A stretch of 64,000 bases of DNA from Nostoc sp. UHCC 0870 (GTDB lineage Bacteria; Cyanobacteriota; Cyanobacteriia; Cyanobacteriales; Nostocaceae): the NCBI RefSeq assembly GCF_022063185.1, contig NZ_CP091913.1:5681141-5745140 (forward strand). Direction: 5' to 3'. Below, piece by piece: positions 26,326 through 33,661 of the stretch. The notes beneath the pieces were generated by a model. It did no database searches and was not told where the DNA came from. It saw only the letters and a list, made by a program, of their open reading frames with translations. The stretch's first letter is position 1, and the number at the start of each line of letters is the position of its first letter. The translations under genes and the position numbers were made by a program.

Positions 26326-27501
26326 TTACTTTTGGGCAACACGTATTAATAAAAATGTACCTACTCCCAAAAAAATAAAGTTAGGCAACCAAGCACCAAC
26401 GAAGGGAGAAACTACACCGGCTTGTCCTAAAGCCCCGGTAATAAAGCCCAGTAGATAATAAGAAAAAATTACAATCACACTAATCCCAAAACTTGTACCT
26501 CGTCCGGTGCGTTGTGGTATAGTTCCCATTGCTGCACCGACTAAGCCAAAAACTACGCAGACAAAGGGCAAGGCAATTTTTTGCTGAATCCTGACTTCTA
26601 GTTTACGAATTTTTTGGCGATCGCCTGCCAATCTTTCCACAGTTAGCTGTTCTAAAGCCTCTGCAATATTCATCTCGCCATAGTCGCGGCTTTTTTCTGC
26701 CAAACTTAAGGGAGTGCGGGGAAGCTTTAATTGTTGCTTTTCAAATCTTAAGATATTGCGATAAGAGCGATCGGGAGCTACTAAATAAATTGTCCCGTTA
26801 TAAAAATCCCAAACACTTTGCGAGCCATTCCACTCGGCGGATTCTGCTACCACAATTTGATTTAACCCTTCCGTAGAACGGTCTATAATAGTTAAACCTT
26901 TCATCCGCCTACCATCAAACTGGTCAGCATAAAACAGCCGCGTCAGCATCCTGTTTTTCGTGCCATCTGGATCTACAACTTCCCGGTATTCTGGATAAAA
27001 AATATTCTGTTGCTTAATAGTTGGTTTATCTGACTTAATAGCAGCGTTTAAGGTGAGAGTGGCTTGGTAATTTGCAGCTGGTGCAATTTGTTCGTTAAAT
27101 ACAAAAGTCATACCAGTCACGACAAAACTCAGCACTACCGCCGTTAGCACCATCCGATAGACGCTGACTCCACAACCTCGCATAGCAATGAGTTCGCTCT
27201 CACTCGAAAGACGACTATAAGCCATCAAAGTCGCCAACAGTGTAGACATGGGGAAAGCTAAAACGATGAAATTAGGCAGCTTTAATAAAAAAACCTGAAC
27301 GGCAATATCAATGGATAGTCCAGATTCTACGATTCTGCGTACTAACTCAAATACTGCATCAATGGTGACACCAATGGAAGAAAAAGCCCCAACCCCAAAT
27401 AAAAATGTTGGCAGTAGTTCGCTAGCGAGGTAGCGATCCATAATTGTAAAAGGCAGCAATGATTTGAGGCTGTAGAAAACCGGGAAATTTTTGGACACCA
27501 T
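26326..27501 (-). CDS. LptF/LptG family LPS export permease
   Basis: This 391-residue inner-membrane permease has the family layout: membrane segments near 30-55 and 72-115, a periplasmic beta-jellyroll domain (about 135-295), and three helices near the end. MDRYLASELLPTFLFG and the ALPFVCVVFGLVGAAMG segment match LptF/LptG. The complex extracts lipopolysaccharide from the inner membrane, powered by LptB; cyanobacteria usually have one such gene, so it probably forms a homodimer. An internal ATG (residue 21, MDRYL) is an alternative start. lptB and lptA lie upstream on the same strand, about 200 bp away. Confidence 0.9.
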   Translation of the reverse strand: MVSKNFPVFYSLKSLLPFTIMDRYLASELLPTFLFGVGAFSSIGVTIDAVFELVRRIVESGLSIDIAVQVFLLKLPNFIVLAFPMSTLLATLMAYSRLSSESELIAMRGCGVSVYRMVLTAVVLSFVVTGMTFVFNEQIAPAANYQATLTLNAAIKSDKPTIKQQNIFYPEYREVVDPDGTKNRMLTRLFYADQFDGRRMKGLTIIDRSTEGLNQIVVAESAEWNGSQSVWDFYNGTIYLVAPDRSYRNILRFEKQQLKLPRTPLSLAEKSRDYGEMNIAEALEQLTVERLAGDRQKIRKLEVRIQQKIALPFVCVVFGLVGAAMGTIPQRTGRGTSFGISVIVIFSYYLLGFITGALGQAGVVSPFVGAWLPNFIFLGVGTFLLIRVAQK

Positions 27502-27524
27502 GATTTAATTCGTAATTCTTCATT

Positions 27525-27563
27525 AGGGGTGTAGGGGTATAAGGGTGTAGGGGTGTAGGGGGG
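27525..27563. repeat. Short octamer array (aggggtgt)
   Basis: Four to five copies of aggggtgt/aggggtat/aagggtgt, the same family as the long array after glyS. Confidence 0.8.
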
Positions 27564-27598
27564 TTCAGGCGTTGGACGAGGTTTCAATCTGGACTTAC

Positions 27599-27640
27599 GT
27601 CCCGCTACGCTCTAAGCGCAGCTATGCCGCAGGCTTTACG
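27599..27640. repeat. Dispersed palindromic repeat (ccgcaggctttacg type)
   Basis: The segment gctctaagcgcagctatgcc followed by gcaggctttacg also occurs at 36417-36455, and inverted at 30205-30246. Confidence 0.85.
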
Positions 27641-27702
27641 TAATTCGTAATTGGGTATTGGGGTAAAATCTGCTTTGCTATCCTCCTACTACCTCTGCTC
27701 CC

Positions 27703-28431
27703 CTAAACTTGGAAATTATCGCCTAAATAATACTGTCGCACTAGTGGATTGTTGTATAGTTCATCAGCCGTACCATAGGCTAGAATTTGTCCTTCGCGCA
27801 TGATGTAGGCGCGGTCGGTAATGGCTAGGGTTTCGCGGACGTTGTGATCTGTAATTAAGATGCCCATGCCGCGATCGCGCAGTTGTGCGACAATATGCTG
27901 AATCTCATGTACTGCGATCGGATCAACCCCTGCAAAGGGTTCATCTAAAAGTAAGAACTTTGGCCCTTCTCTCCCTGCTGCTAAGGCTCTGGCTAATTCT
28001 GTACGCCGTCTTTCTCCGCCAGATAGTTGAATCCCTTTGCTTCTAGCTAATTTCTCTAAGCGAAACTCCCGCAATAAAGTTGTTAATCGCTTTGACCATT
28101 CCCGTCGCGGTACATTGGTTTGCTCTAGCACCAACAAAATATTATCTTGGACTGAAAGTTGACGAAAAACACTCGCTTCCTGGGCTAGATAGCCAATGCC
28201 CAACCGCGCCCTTTTGTGCATTGGCAATCCAGTAATATCTAAACTATCTAACCAAACTTTCCCCTGATTAGGTTTTTCTAAACCTGTGGCAATGTAGAAT
28301 GTCGTTGTTTTACCAGCCCCATTGGGGCCAAGTAACCCGACAATTTCACCCTGAGCTACAGAAAGGTTGACGCGATTGACAATTACTCGCTTGCCGTAAG
28401 ATTTGTGAATATTTTCTAAAACAATTTTCAC
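27703..28431 (-). CDS. lptB: LPS export ABC transporter ATP-binding protein
   Basis: This 242-residue ATPase powers LPS transport by LptF/G. Motifs in order: Walker A GPNGAGKTT (about 35-43), Q-loop YLAQEASVFRQLSV, signature LSGGERRRTELARAL (about 136-150), Walker B FLLLDEPFAGVDP (about 157-169) and the H-loop ITDHNVRET (about 194-202). DEPFAGVDP and the DHNVRETL ending are diagnostic of LptB. It starts at GTG (28431-28429), 28 bp after the lptA stop, so the two are co-transcribed. Confidence 0.95.
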   Translation of the reverse strand: MKIVLENIHKSYGKRVIVNRVNLSVAQGEIVGLLGPNGAGKTTTFYIATGLEKPNQGKVWLDSLDITGLPMHKRARLGIGYLAQEASVFRQLSVQDNILLVLEQTNVPRREWSKRLTTLLREFRLEKLARSKGIQLSGGERRRTELARALAAGREGPKFLLLDEPFAGVDPIAVHEIQHIVAQLRDRGMGILITDHNVRETLAITDRAYIMREGQILAYGTADELYNNPLVRQYYLGDNFQV

Positions 28432-28459
28432 TATTTGCGGACTTTCTTAATGGTTGATG

Positions 28460-28954
28460 CTAATTAGCAGGCTTGAATGCTGGTGTGTTGGGGGCAGGTG
28501 TACTATTTCCAGTGTCAAGTGCTGAATCTTCCACCATATAAATAGACTCTACTTGACGACTAGATTGGGGTAAGGCAACAAATCGCCCTTCATCAATCAA
28601 ATATGTTACCCTTTCGGCGCGCATACTGTTACCGCCTTGTTGCAAAATATAGACATTACCACTGAAATCAATCCGGCGTTCCTTGCTAAAATATTGGGCT
28701 TGACTTGCTGTAGCCTGAATCTGGCGAGCAGGATACAACATCTGTACATTACCACGAGCAGTTATCACCTGATTTTTTGAGTCATATTCTTGGATGTCAG
28801 AGCGGATAGTCAGGGGACGATTTCCGGCTGTTGTTTGTGCAGTAGCTGTTTGTAGTTGATTGGGGAAGGATAAAGCACTAAAGAATGTAGCTTGTAACAC
28901 CAAGGCTAATCCAAGGCGGCGCATTTTTGATGAAGATTGATCACAGGGCATCAT
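28460..28954 (-). CDS. lptA: LptA/OstA-like periplasmic LPS transport protein
   Basis: This 164-residue protein has an N-terminal signal peptide (hydrophobic core about 14-28, ALVLQATFFSALSF) and one OstA/LptA beta-jellyroll domain from about 46 to 140: LTIRSDIQEYDSKNQVITARGNVQM ... RIDFSGNVYILQQGGNSMRAERVTY. LptA bridges the periplasm and carries LPS to the outer-membrane complex. ATG at 28954 is taken as start; an internal ATG (residue 11, MRRLGLAL) is a possible alternative and would give a more usual signal peptide. First gene of the lptA-lptB-lptF group. Confidence 0.85.
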   Translation of the reverse strand: MMPCDQSSSKMRRLGLALVLQATFFSALSFPNQLQTATAQTTAGNRPLTIRSDIQEYDSKNQVITARGNVQMLYPARQIQATASQAQYFSKERRIDFSGNVYILQQGGNSMRAERVTYLIDEGRFVALPQSSRQVESIYMVEDSALDTGNSTPAPNTPAFKPAN

Positions 28955-29114
28955 AACAATTTAAGATTCGGGATGGTGGATGATATATTAAGGTATCTCC
29001 AGCATTTTTTCCATAAATAAAAGCTCCAATCGGGAGTCAATTGGGCTAAATACTGGCTAAAGCTTTGACGCTTCACTAAATCTTAAAGTTTCTTCAATAG
29101 TTAAGCATGAATTT

Positions 29115-29147
29115 AGAACCCCGGTTTCTGTGAGAAACGGGGGTTCT
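29115..29147. terminator. Strong hairpin, terminator-like
   Basis: agaaccccggtttct at 29115-29129 pairs with agaaacgggggttct ending at 29147 around a 3-base loop. Weakly T-rich sequence follows within 12 bases (gttttcattttttg). It lies in the gap between the DUF309 gene and lptA; both read leftward, so it would end leftward transcription past DUF309. A related hairpin is at 63393-63418. Confidence 0.55.
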
Positions 29148-29167
29148 GTAAGTTTTCATTTTTTGTT

Positions 29168-29243
29168 GGTAGTAAGGACTTTAGTCCTGATTGGTTCGCG
29201 TAGGGTTCGCAACAGAGGACTAAAGTCCTCACTACGAACTGAA
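29168..29243. repeat. Inverted repeat with ggactttagtcc arms
   Basis: gtagtaaggactttagtcct at about 29167-29186 faces aggactaaagtcctcactac near 29216-29235. The same core word occurs near 1275. A dispersed non-coding element. Confidence 0.75.
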
Positions 29244-29245
29244 AT

Positions 29246-29638
29246 TCAATTATCAATCAACACAATTTTGGGTAAGGGTAAGGCTGGATTGTCACTAAGG
29301 TTATCAGTATTATTTTTATCTAAGTCAATCACTTGTATTACCTGTAACAAGACTCCGCTCTGGTTTCGTAATTCATCTACATCAATACCACCGTAACTAG
29401 ATGGGTAACGCCGCAGGCGATTACTGCCTTCTCCTAATAAAATGGCTGCACCCCGCCAGTTACGATTACCCATGTGATAAAGAGCCACAGCAATTTGGAG
29501 AATGCCTTGATAAAAGGTTTTTTCTGGTTCGCTGGCTTCAATCCATAAAGCCTCTAGGGTGTCATGACAGGCGTAGAACTGTTCAGAATTAAATTGCTCT
29601 ACACCTTGCCAATACTCCGGGGGCATTGTATCGCTCAT
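29246..29638 (-). CDS. DUF309 family protein
   Basis: This 130-residue helical protein has the DUF309 motifs: EQFNSEQFYACHDTLEALWIEA (about 15-36), FYQGILQIAVALYHMGNRNWRGAAILLGEGSNRL (about 43-76) and the trailing GIDVDEL. The conserved His and Glu residues in the first motif suggest a helical bundle with a polar pocket, but no function is established. Its ATG overlaps the ftrC stop (ATGA), so it is translationally coupled to ferredoxin-thioredoxin reductase. Confidence 0.85.
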   Translation of the reverse strand: MSDTMPPEYWQGVEQFNSEQFYACHDTLEALWIEASEPEKTFYQGILQIAVALYHMGNRNWRGAAILLGEGSNRLRRYPSSYGGIDVDELRNQSGVLLQVIQVIDLDKNNTDNLSDNPALPLPKIVLIDN

Positions 29639-30000
29639 CCCATGCTCTCTCGCACTTCTTTAATGGTTTCTAGCGCAATTTCTTGCTGTTGTCCCGCAAA
29701 CTCGTTGTCTGGGGTGAGAAACAGCATACAATGGCACTCTTTGCGTTCTCTCATTGGCACACAAGGACAGTTCCAATATGTAGCCTTAACTTCTGCTTCT
29801 TTATCTTCATAGTGGCGACAGGGACACAAAGGCGCACCCAGGTCGTCTTTATGTTTAGCTAGTCCTTCAATCACAACCGCAGTCACGGAAGGTTCAGCAC
29901 AAAAGAAAGTTCCTGTACGCTTGGCATATTGTTCTGAAAAATGGCGCATCGCCTCTAGACTTTTATCGGTGGATGTTGTGTTCGCTTCTGATGAGATCAT
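29635..30000 (-). CDS. ftrC: Ferredoxin-thioredoxin reductase catalytic chain
   Basis: FTR passes electrons from photosynthetically reduced ferredoxin to thioredoxin, linking light to enzyme regulation. All seven expected cysteines are present: FFCAEP, then CPCRHY, WNCPCVPM and ECHCMLF, which hold the [4Fe-4S] cluster and the redox disulfide. The frame reaches a TTG at 30054, but ATG at 30000-29998 (MISSEANTTSTDKS) gives the usual 121-residue chain. The variable chain gene is not in the window. The stop overlaps the DUF309 start by 4 bp. Confidence 0.95.
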   Translation of the reverse strand: MISSEANTTSTDKSLEAMRHFSEQYAKRTGTFFCAEPSVTAVVIEGLAKHKDDLGAPLCPCRHYEDKEAEVKATYWNCPCVPMRERKECHCMLFLTPDNEFAGQQQEIALETIKEVRESMG

Positions 30001-30204
30001 TGGGATCGGCAGCTCATAATTTAAATATTTCTTTGCATTGTACCGCAGCAACACTAGGCTATTGTTGGGGAGATATCCCCAAGCTGAGTTTTTAAATTTT
30101 GCCTGAAAGCGATGGGAAACTCAATCCCCTTGTGCTTGAGGCATAGGGCATGGGGAAGAAGTTACGAATGCCGGTGTGTAAATCCCCGTTACAACACGTA
30201 ATTG

Positions 30205-30246
30205 CGTAAAGCCTGCGGCATAGCTGCGCTTAGAGCGGAGCGGGGC
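30205..30246. repeat. Dispersed palindromic repeat, inverted copy
   Basis: cgtaaagcctgcggcatagc followed by tgcgcttagagcgg is the reverse complement of the repeat at 27599-27640 and 36417-36455. Confidence 0.85.
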
Positions 30247-30257
30247 GGGAGCATCGT

Positions 30258-30288
30258 TGCGAATTGCGAATTGCGAATTGCGAATTGA
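30258..30288. repeat. Octamer array (gcgaattg), four copies
   Basis: Four direct copies of the 8-bp word just downstream of the FhuB-like gene. Confidence 0.85.
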
Positions 30289-30294
30289 TTGTGA

Positions 30295-32217
30295 TCATCT
30301 CCTGCTGAGTCCTAGCAGCCACAGAAAATAAGGTGTACCAATTAGCGCAGTTACTAACCCAGAAGGAATTTCTTTTGGAGCTAAAAGAACACGCCCAACA
30401 GTATCAGCTAAAATGACTAAAATCGCGCCTAAAATAGCAGCTATGGGTACTAGCTGGCGGTGTCGAGAACCTACTAATAAACGTGCAGCATGGGGAGCAA
30501 TTAACCCGACAAAGCTAATAGTTCCTACTGTGGATACAGCCGCAGCTGCTAAAGCCACTGCGATCGCTAATATTACACCACGGGCTTTTTGTAAACGCAT
30601 CCCCAAAATTCGCGGTAAATCTTCCCCTAACGCCATCACATCCAATTTACGGGCAAATAACCACCCCAAAGGCAGTAAAATCAAGGGAAACGCTAATAAT
30701 TGCCATACTTCATCCCACTGACGAGCGTAGGTACTTCCAGCTAGCCACACCAAAGCCTGAGCTACCTGCAATTTGGATTTGACTACCAACAAGTTAATTC
30801 CAGCCGCACAAAACGCAGACACCGCAATTCCTATCAAAGCTAGCCGCGCTGGTGCTACACCGTTTTGCCAAGCTGCTAGATAAACGACACCAAAGGCGAC
30901 AATTGCACCAATAAAAGCGGCTATTGGTATGAATGTTACAGGTATATCAGGTACTAATAGTAATACCAGTAACGCCCCCAAACCTGCCCCTGACGTAATC
31001 CCCATAATTTCCGGTGCAGCTAGGGGATTGCGGACAACTCCCTGCAATAATAAGCCACTAATTGCTAAAGATGCACCTGCTAATAATGCTACCAGTAAGC
31101 GAGGCAGACGTAAGTATAAGACTATCCTTTCTGTGAGTGCGTCACTGTTTCCCAGGATGACTGGAATAAGTTGATGAATACCTAAATTAATATTGCCGAG
31201 GGATAACCCCAAAACCATCACCATTAACAGGGAAAGAACCCCAGCAAACAGTAAAACAGGATACGGGAGACGGGATTTGATTAAACCATGATTTCCCCCT
31301 GTTTTACTCAATAGACGAGGCGATGAACGCACCAACCAGACTAAAAACGGTGCGCCTAATAAAGCTGTGATACCACCCGCAGGTAATTCACTAGATATTT
31401 GCTGTGCTACTAAATCAGCAGCTAGTAAGACTACTGCACCCCACATCGCCGCCGATGGTAATAAAATTCGGTGTTGGCGACATCCCATTAATTTCCCAAT
31501 GTGGGGTGCAACTAAACCTACAAAGCCAATCGGCCCGACTACACTCACGGCAACGGAGGCTAAAAAGACGGCTAGTAAGGTACTGCATAAACGTGTCCAC
31601 TGGACTTTTGCACCGAGAGAACGGGCTACATCTTCGCCTAACAGGAGGACATCTAAGGGTTTGGCGATGAGGAAAACTGCGATCGCTCCTAATAATACTC
31701 TAGGTGCAGCGTAAATACTTCCTTGCCAATTGGTTTGTAGTAACGAACCTGCACCCCAAAAAAATAAATCACGGGTTTGGTTTTCGTAGAGTAGTTGTAA
31801 GGCGGAAGTGAAGGCGGCTAAGGCTAGGGAAACAGCCATTCCTGAGAGGGTGAGGCGAATGGGGGTGATTTCTTTCCCGGTTATGGCGTAGACGAGTAAG
31901 GCTGCTAATAATCCACCAGTGAATGCTACCAATAAAGGCGACCAAGTAAATATCTCTGGTGCAAAGATGGTGGTGGCGGTGACGGCTAAATATGCGCCTG
32001 CGTTGACTCCTAATGTGGCGGGTGAGGCTAGGGGGTTACGGGTGACTGTCTGGAATAGTGCGCCGGCTATTCCTAAAGATGCGCCTGATAAGATTCCGAT
32101 GACTGTGCGGGGTAGTTTGATGTAGAGGAGGATGTCTTCTGGGGTGGTGATGGGGTTGCTGTGGAGGAGGAGGAGGGGGAGGAGGATGAGGATTGGGGTG
32201 AGGAGGGGTTTGAGCAT
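30295..32217 (-). CDS. fhuB: Ferric-siderophore ABC permease, fused two-domain FhuB type
   Basis: This protein of 640 residues is two FecCD permease units in tandem, each with about nine to ten membrane helices. Each half carries the LRLPR/IKLPRT start motif, GASLGIAGALFQTVTRNPLASP or its second copy GASLAISGLLLQGVVRNPLAAPE, and the coupling motif GxIxFVGLIAPHxxR near the end. FhuB imports ferric hydroxamates with an ATPase and binding protein. The open frame reaches 32343, but the extra 42 residues read through a dispersed repeat and overlap the next gene; ATG at 32217-32215 (MLKPLLTPIL) is chosen. No ATPase gene is present nearby. Confidence 0.9.
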   Translation of the reverse strand: MLKPLLTPILILLPLLLLHSNPITTPEDILLYIKLPRTVIGILSGASLGIAGALFQTVTRNPLASPATLGVNAGAYLAVTATTIFAPEIFTWSPLLVAFTGGLLAALLVYAITGKEITPIRLTLSGMAVSLALAAFTSALQLLYENQTRDLFFWGAGSLLQTNWQGSIYAAPRVLLGAIAVFLIAKPLDVLLLGEDVARSLGAKVQWTRLCSTLLAVFLASVAVSVVGPIGFVGLVAPHIGKLMGCRQHRILLPSAAMWGAVVLLAADLVAQQISSELPAGGITALLGAPFLVWLVRSSPRLLSKTGGNHGLIKSRLPYPVLLFAGVLSLLMVMVLGLSLGNINLGIHQLIPVILGNSDALTERIVLYLRLPRLLVALLAGASLAISGLLLQGVVRNPLAAPEIMGITSGAGLGALLVLLLVPDIPVTFIPIAAFIGAIVAFGVVYLAAWQNGVAPARLALIGIAVSAFCAAGINLLVVKSKLQVAQALVWLAGSTYARQWDEVWQLLAFPLILLPLGWLFARKLDVMALGEDLPRILGMRLQKARGVILAIAVALAAAAVSTVGTISFVGLIAPHAARLLVGSRHRQLVPIAAILGAILVILADTVGRVLLAPKEIPSGLVTALIGTPYFLWLLGLSRR

Positions 32218-32223
32218 GGATTT

Positions 32224-32270
32224 GAAACGCAGAGGGGCGCGGAGGTTAACGCAGAGGTTACGCAAAGGTT
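32224..32270. repeat. Purine-rich cgcagagg repeat
   Basis: Copies of gaaacgcagaggggcgcgga and ttaacgcagaggttacgc lie between the binding-protein and permease genes and read into the binding-protein 3' end. Same family as 8199-8247. Confidence 0.7.
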
Positions 32271-33160
32271 TGGATGATTTTTTCTGTGAGGATTTGGGCT
32301 GATAGGGGGCCTCCGAATAGCCAGGTGTCTGGGGCGATCGCATACAATCTGTTTTGTTGGACGAATTGTAGTTTTTTCCAGACGGGGTTATCTTCTAGTT
32401 GTTTTTGGTAGGGGCTGTTGGGTGCGGAAATATAGATGAAGTTGGCGGTTTCTACTTTTGGTAATGCTTCTATCCAGACTGTGTTGAAGCCAAAACGGTC
32501 AAATTCTCCTTTCCAGGCGTTTTTTAAACCGATGGCGGTGATGATTTGTGCAGCCATTGAGTTATCGGTAAAAAGGCGGAGTTGGGGGGTGTTGTCGCTG
32601 AATTGTCCGAGGACGAAATCAGGTTTTGGGGTGTTTTTGATGCGGGTGGTTGCTGTTTGAAATTGGGTTTGCATCTGCTGAAGGACTTTCTCGGCGACAT
32701 CTCGACGGTTGACGCGTTCCGCAATTTTGAGGAATGTTTGCTGCATCTCATCAAGTTGATTCGAGTTGTTCGCCGAGGGGTAGGGGTTAAATATGAGGGT
32801 GGGGGCGATCGCAGATAAGGTATCGTAAATAGTTTGATGTCTTAACTCTACACCTAAAATTAAATCTGGTTTTAATTGCGCGATCGCTTCTAAACTCGGT
32901 TCTTGGCGTGTCCCAACATCAACTACACTCTCATCTAGGGATGGTTCTACATTCACATATCGTTTATAGCCCTGGATATCTGCAACTCCTACAGGCTGGA
33001 TTCCTAAAGCTAAAAGGTTTTCCGCATACACCCATTCCAGGGCGATTACTCTCGTTGCAGTTGGATTAGCAGCTTGGGGACGAGGAGAACGATTACAAGC
33101 CACCGTCAAAGCCGAAGCAGTCGCCGCAGTTAAAAAGGCACGTCTAGTAAATTTGCTCAT
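32258..33160 (-). CDS. Iron-siderophore ABC transporter binding lipoprotein
   Basis: This 300-residue periplasmic binding protein has a twin-arginine-like head (SKFTRRAFLTAATASA) ending in a lipobox LTVAC, so it is probably a lipoprotein exported folded. The fold III family motifs follow: RVIALEWVYAENLLALGIQPVGVA (about 38-61), SLEAIAQLKPDLILGVE (about 88-104), and a C-terminal WLFGGPLSAQILTEKI. It should deliver a ferric siderophore to the FhuB-type permease encoded 40 bp downstream. Divergent from the TonB-receptor gene. Confidence 0.9.
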   Translation of the reverse strand: MSKFTRRAFLTAATASALTVACNRSPRPQAANPTATRVIALEWVYAENLLALGIQPVGVADIQGYKRYVNVEPSLDESVVDVGTRQEPSLEAIAQLKPDLILGVELRHQTIYDTLSAIAPTLIFNPYPSANNSNQLDEMQQTFLKIAERVNRRDVAEKVLQQMQTQFQTATTRIKNTPKPDFVLGQFSDNTPQLRLFTDNSMAAQIITAIGLKNAWKGEFDRFGFNTVWIEALPKVETANFIYISAPNSPYQKQLEDNPVWKKLQFVQQNRLYAIAPDTWLFGGPLSAQILTEKIIQTFA

Positions 33161-33661
33161 ACTGTTATTGATTTGATTACTAACTGCATTTAGCTTCTAG
33201 GTATGCTATTGAAGATGATAAATGAAGTTTATTGCAAAACTATAGCGACAATTTGATTTTAGCTTGATCAGACGCTTATTTATGACCGGAAGAGGCAGGG
33301 GGGAAGGGAGCAGGGAGCAGGGGGAGCAAGCCCTTTCCCCATGCGTGGAGCGGAGCGGAACATGGGTACAAGCCCCGTCCTTCTAGGACGCTTATACGGG
33401 GCGCAGTCCAAGCTCTGTCCCGGTCTTCCCCCTTGCCCCCTGCCCCTTTTCCTCTTTTTGACCACATACATGAAATCCATGCCTGAAGTACGCTGATAAA
33501 GTCATGGTTTTTTAAAACTTTCAATAAACTACTTGTATAAGTTCTCAAATAAAGATATTTTTATAAGTCTAAAGACTATTGCGAATGCAAATCAATAAAA
33601 ATCTGCGATGGATGATGTCACTAGTCATGATCCAGTCGCAACTTTTAGGTGTGAAGTGAAA
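33161..33661. other. Divergent promoter region of the siderophore cluster
   Basis: About 500 bases between the binding-protein and receptor genes. It holds a GC-rich repeat block at 33290-33450 (gggagcagggagcaggg, gtggagcggagcgg, ggacgcttatacggggcg). The flanks are AT-rich. An iron-responsive Fur site would be expected; only a weak candidate (attgcgaatgcaaatcaat, about 33580-33598) is visible and I do not call it. Confidence 0.5.

Noticed and set aside
26124..26378. Plus-strand frame rich in Cys-His-Leu-Ser-Pro-Val-Thr repeats
   Set aside because: Translation of the cctgtca heptamer array; overlaps the end of lptF.
31367..31714. Plus-strand frames opposite the FhuB-like gene (also 30413-30721, 31919-32125)
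   Set aside because: Antisense shadows of a GC-richer membrane protein gene, with no start signals or family motifs.
32218..32343. N-terminal extension of the FhuB-like permease
   Set aside because: The extra residues read through a cgcagagg repeat and the 3' end of the binding-protein gene; the family starts at the hydrophobic MLKPLL segment.
33580..33598. Fur box before the TonB receptor
   Set aside because: The match to the Fur consensus is poor and not palindromic; the site at 60954 shows what a good match looks like.
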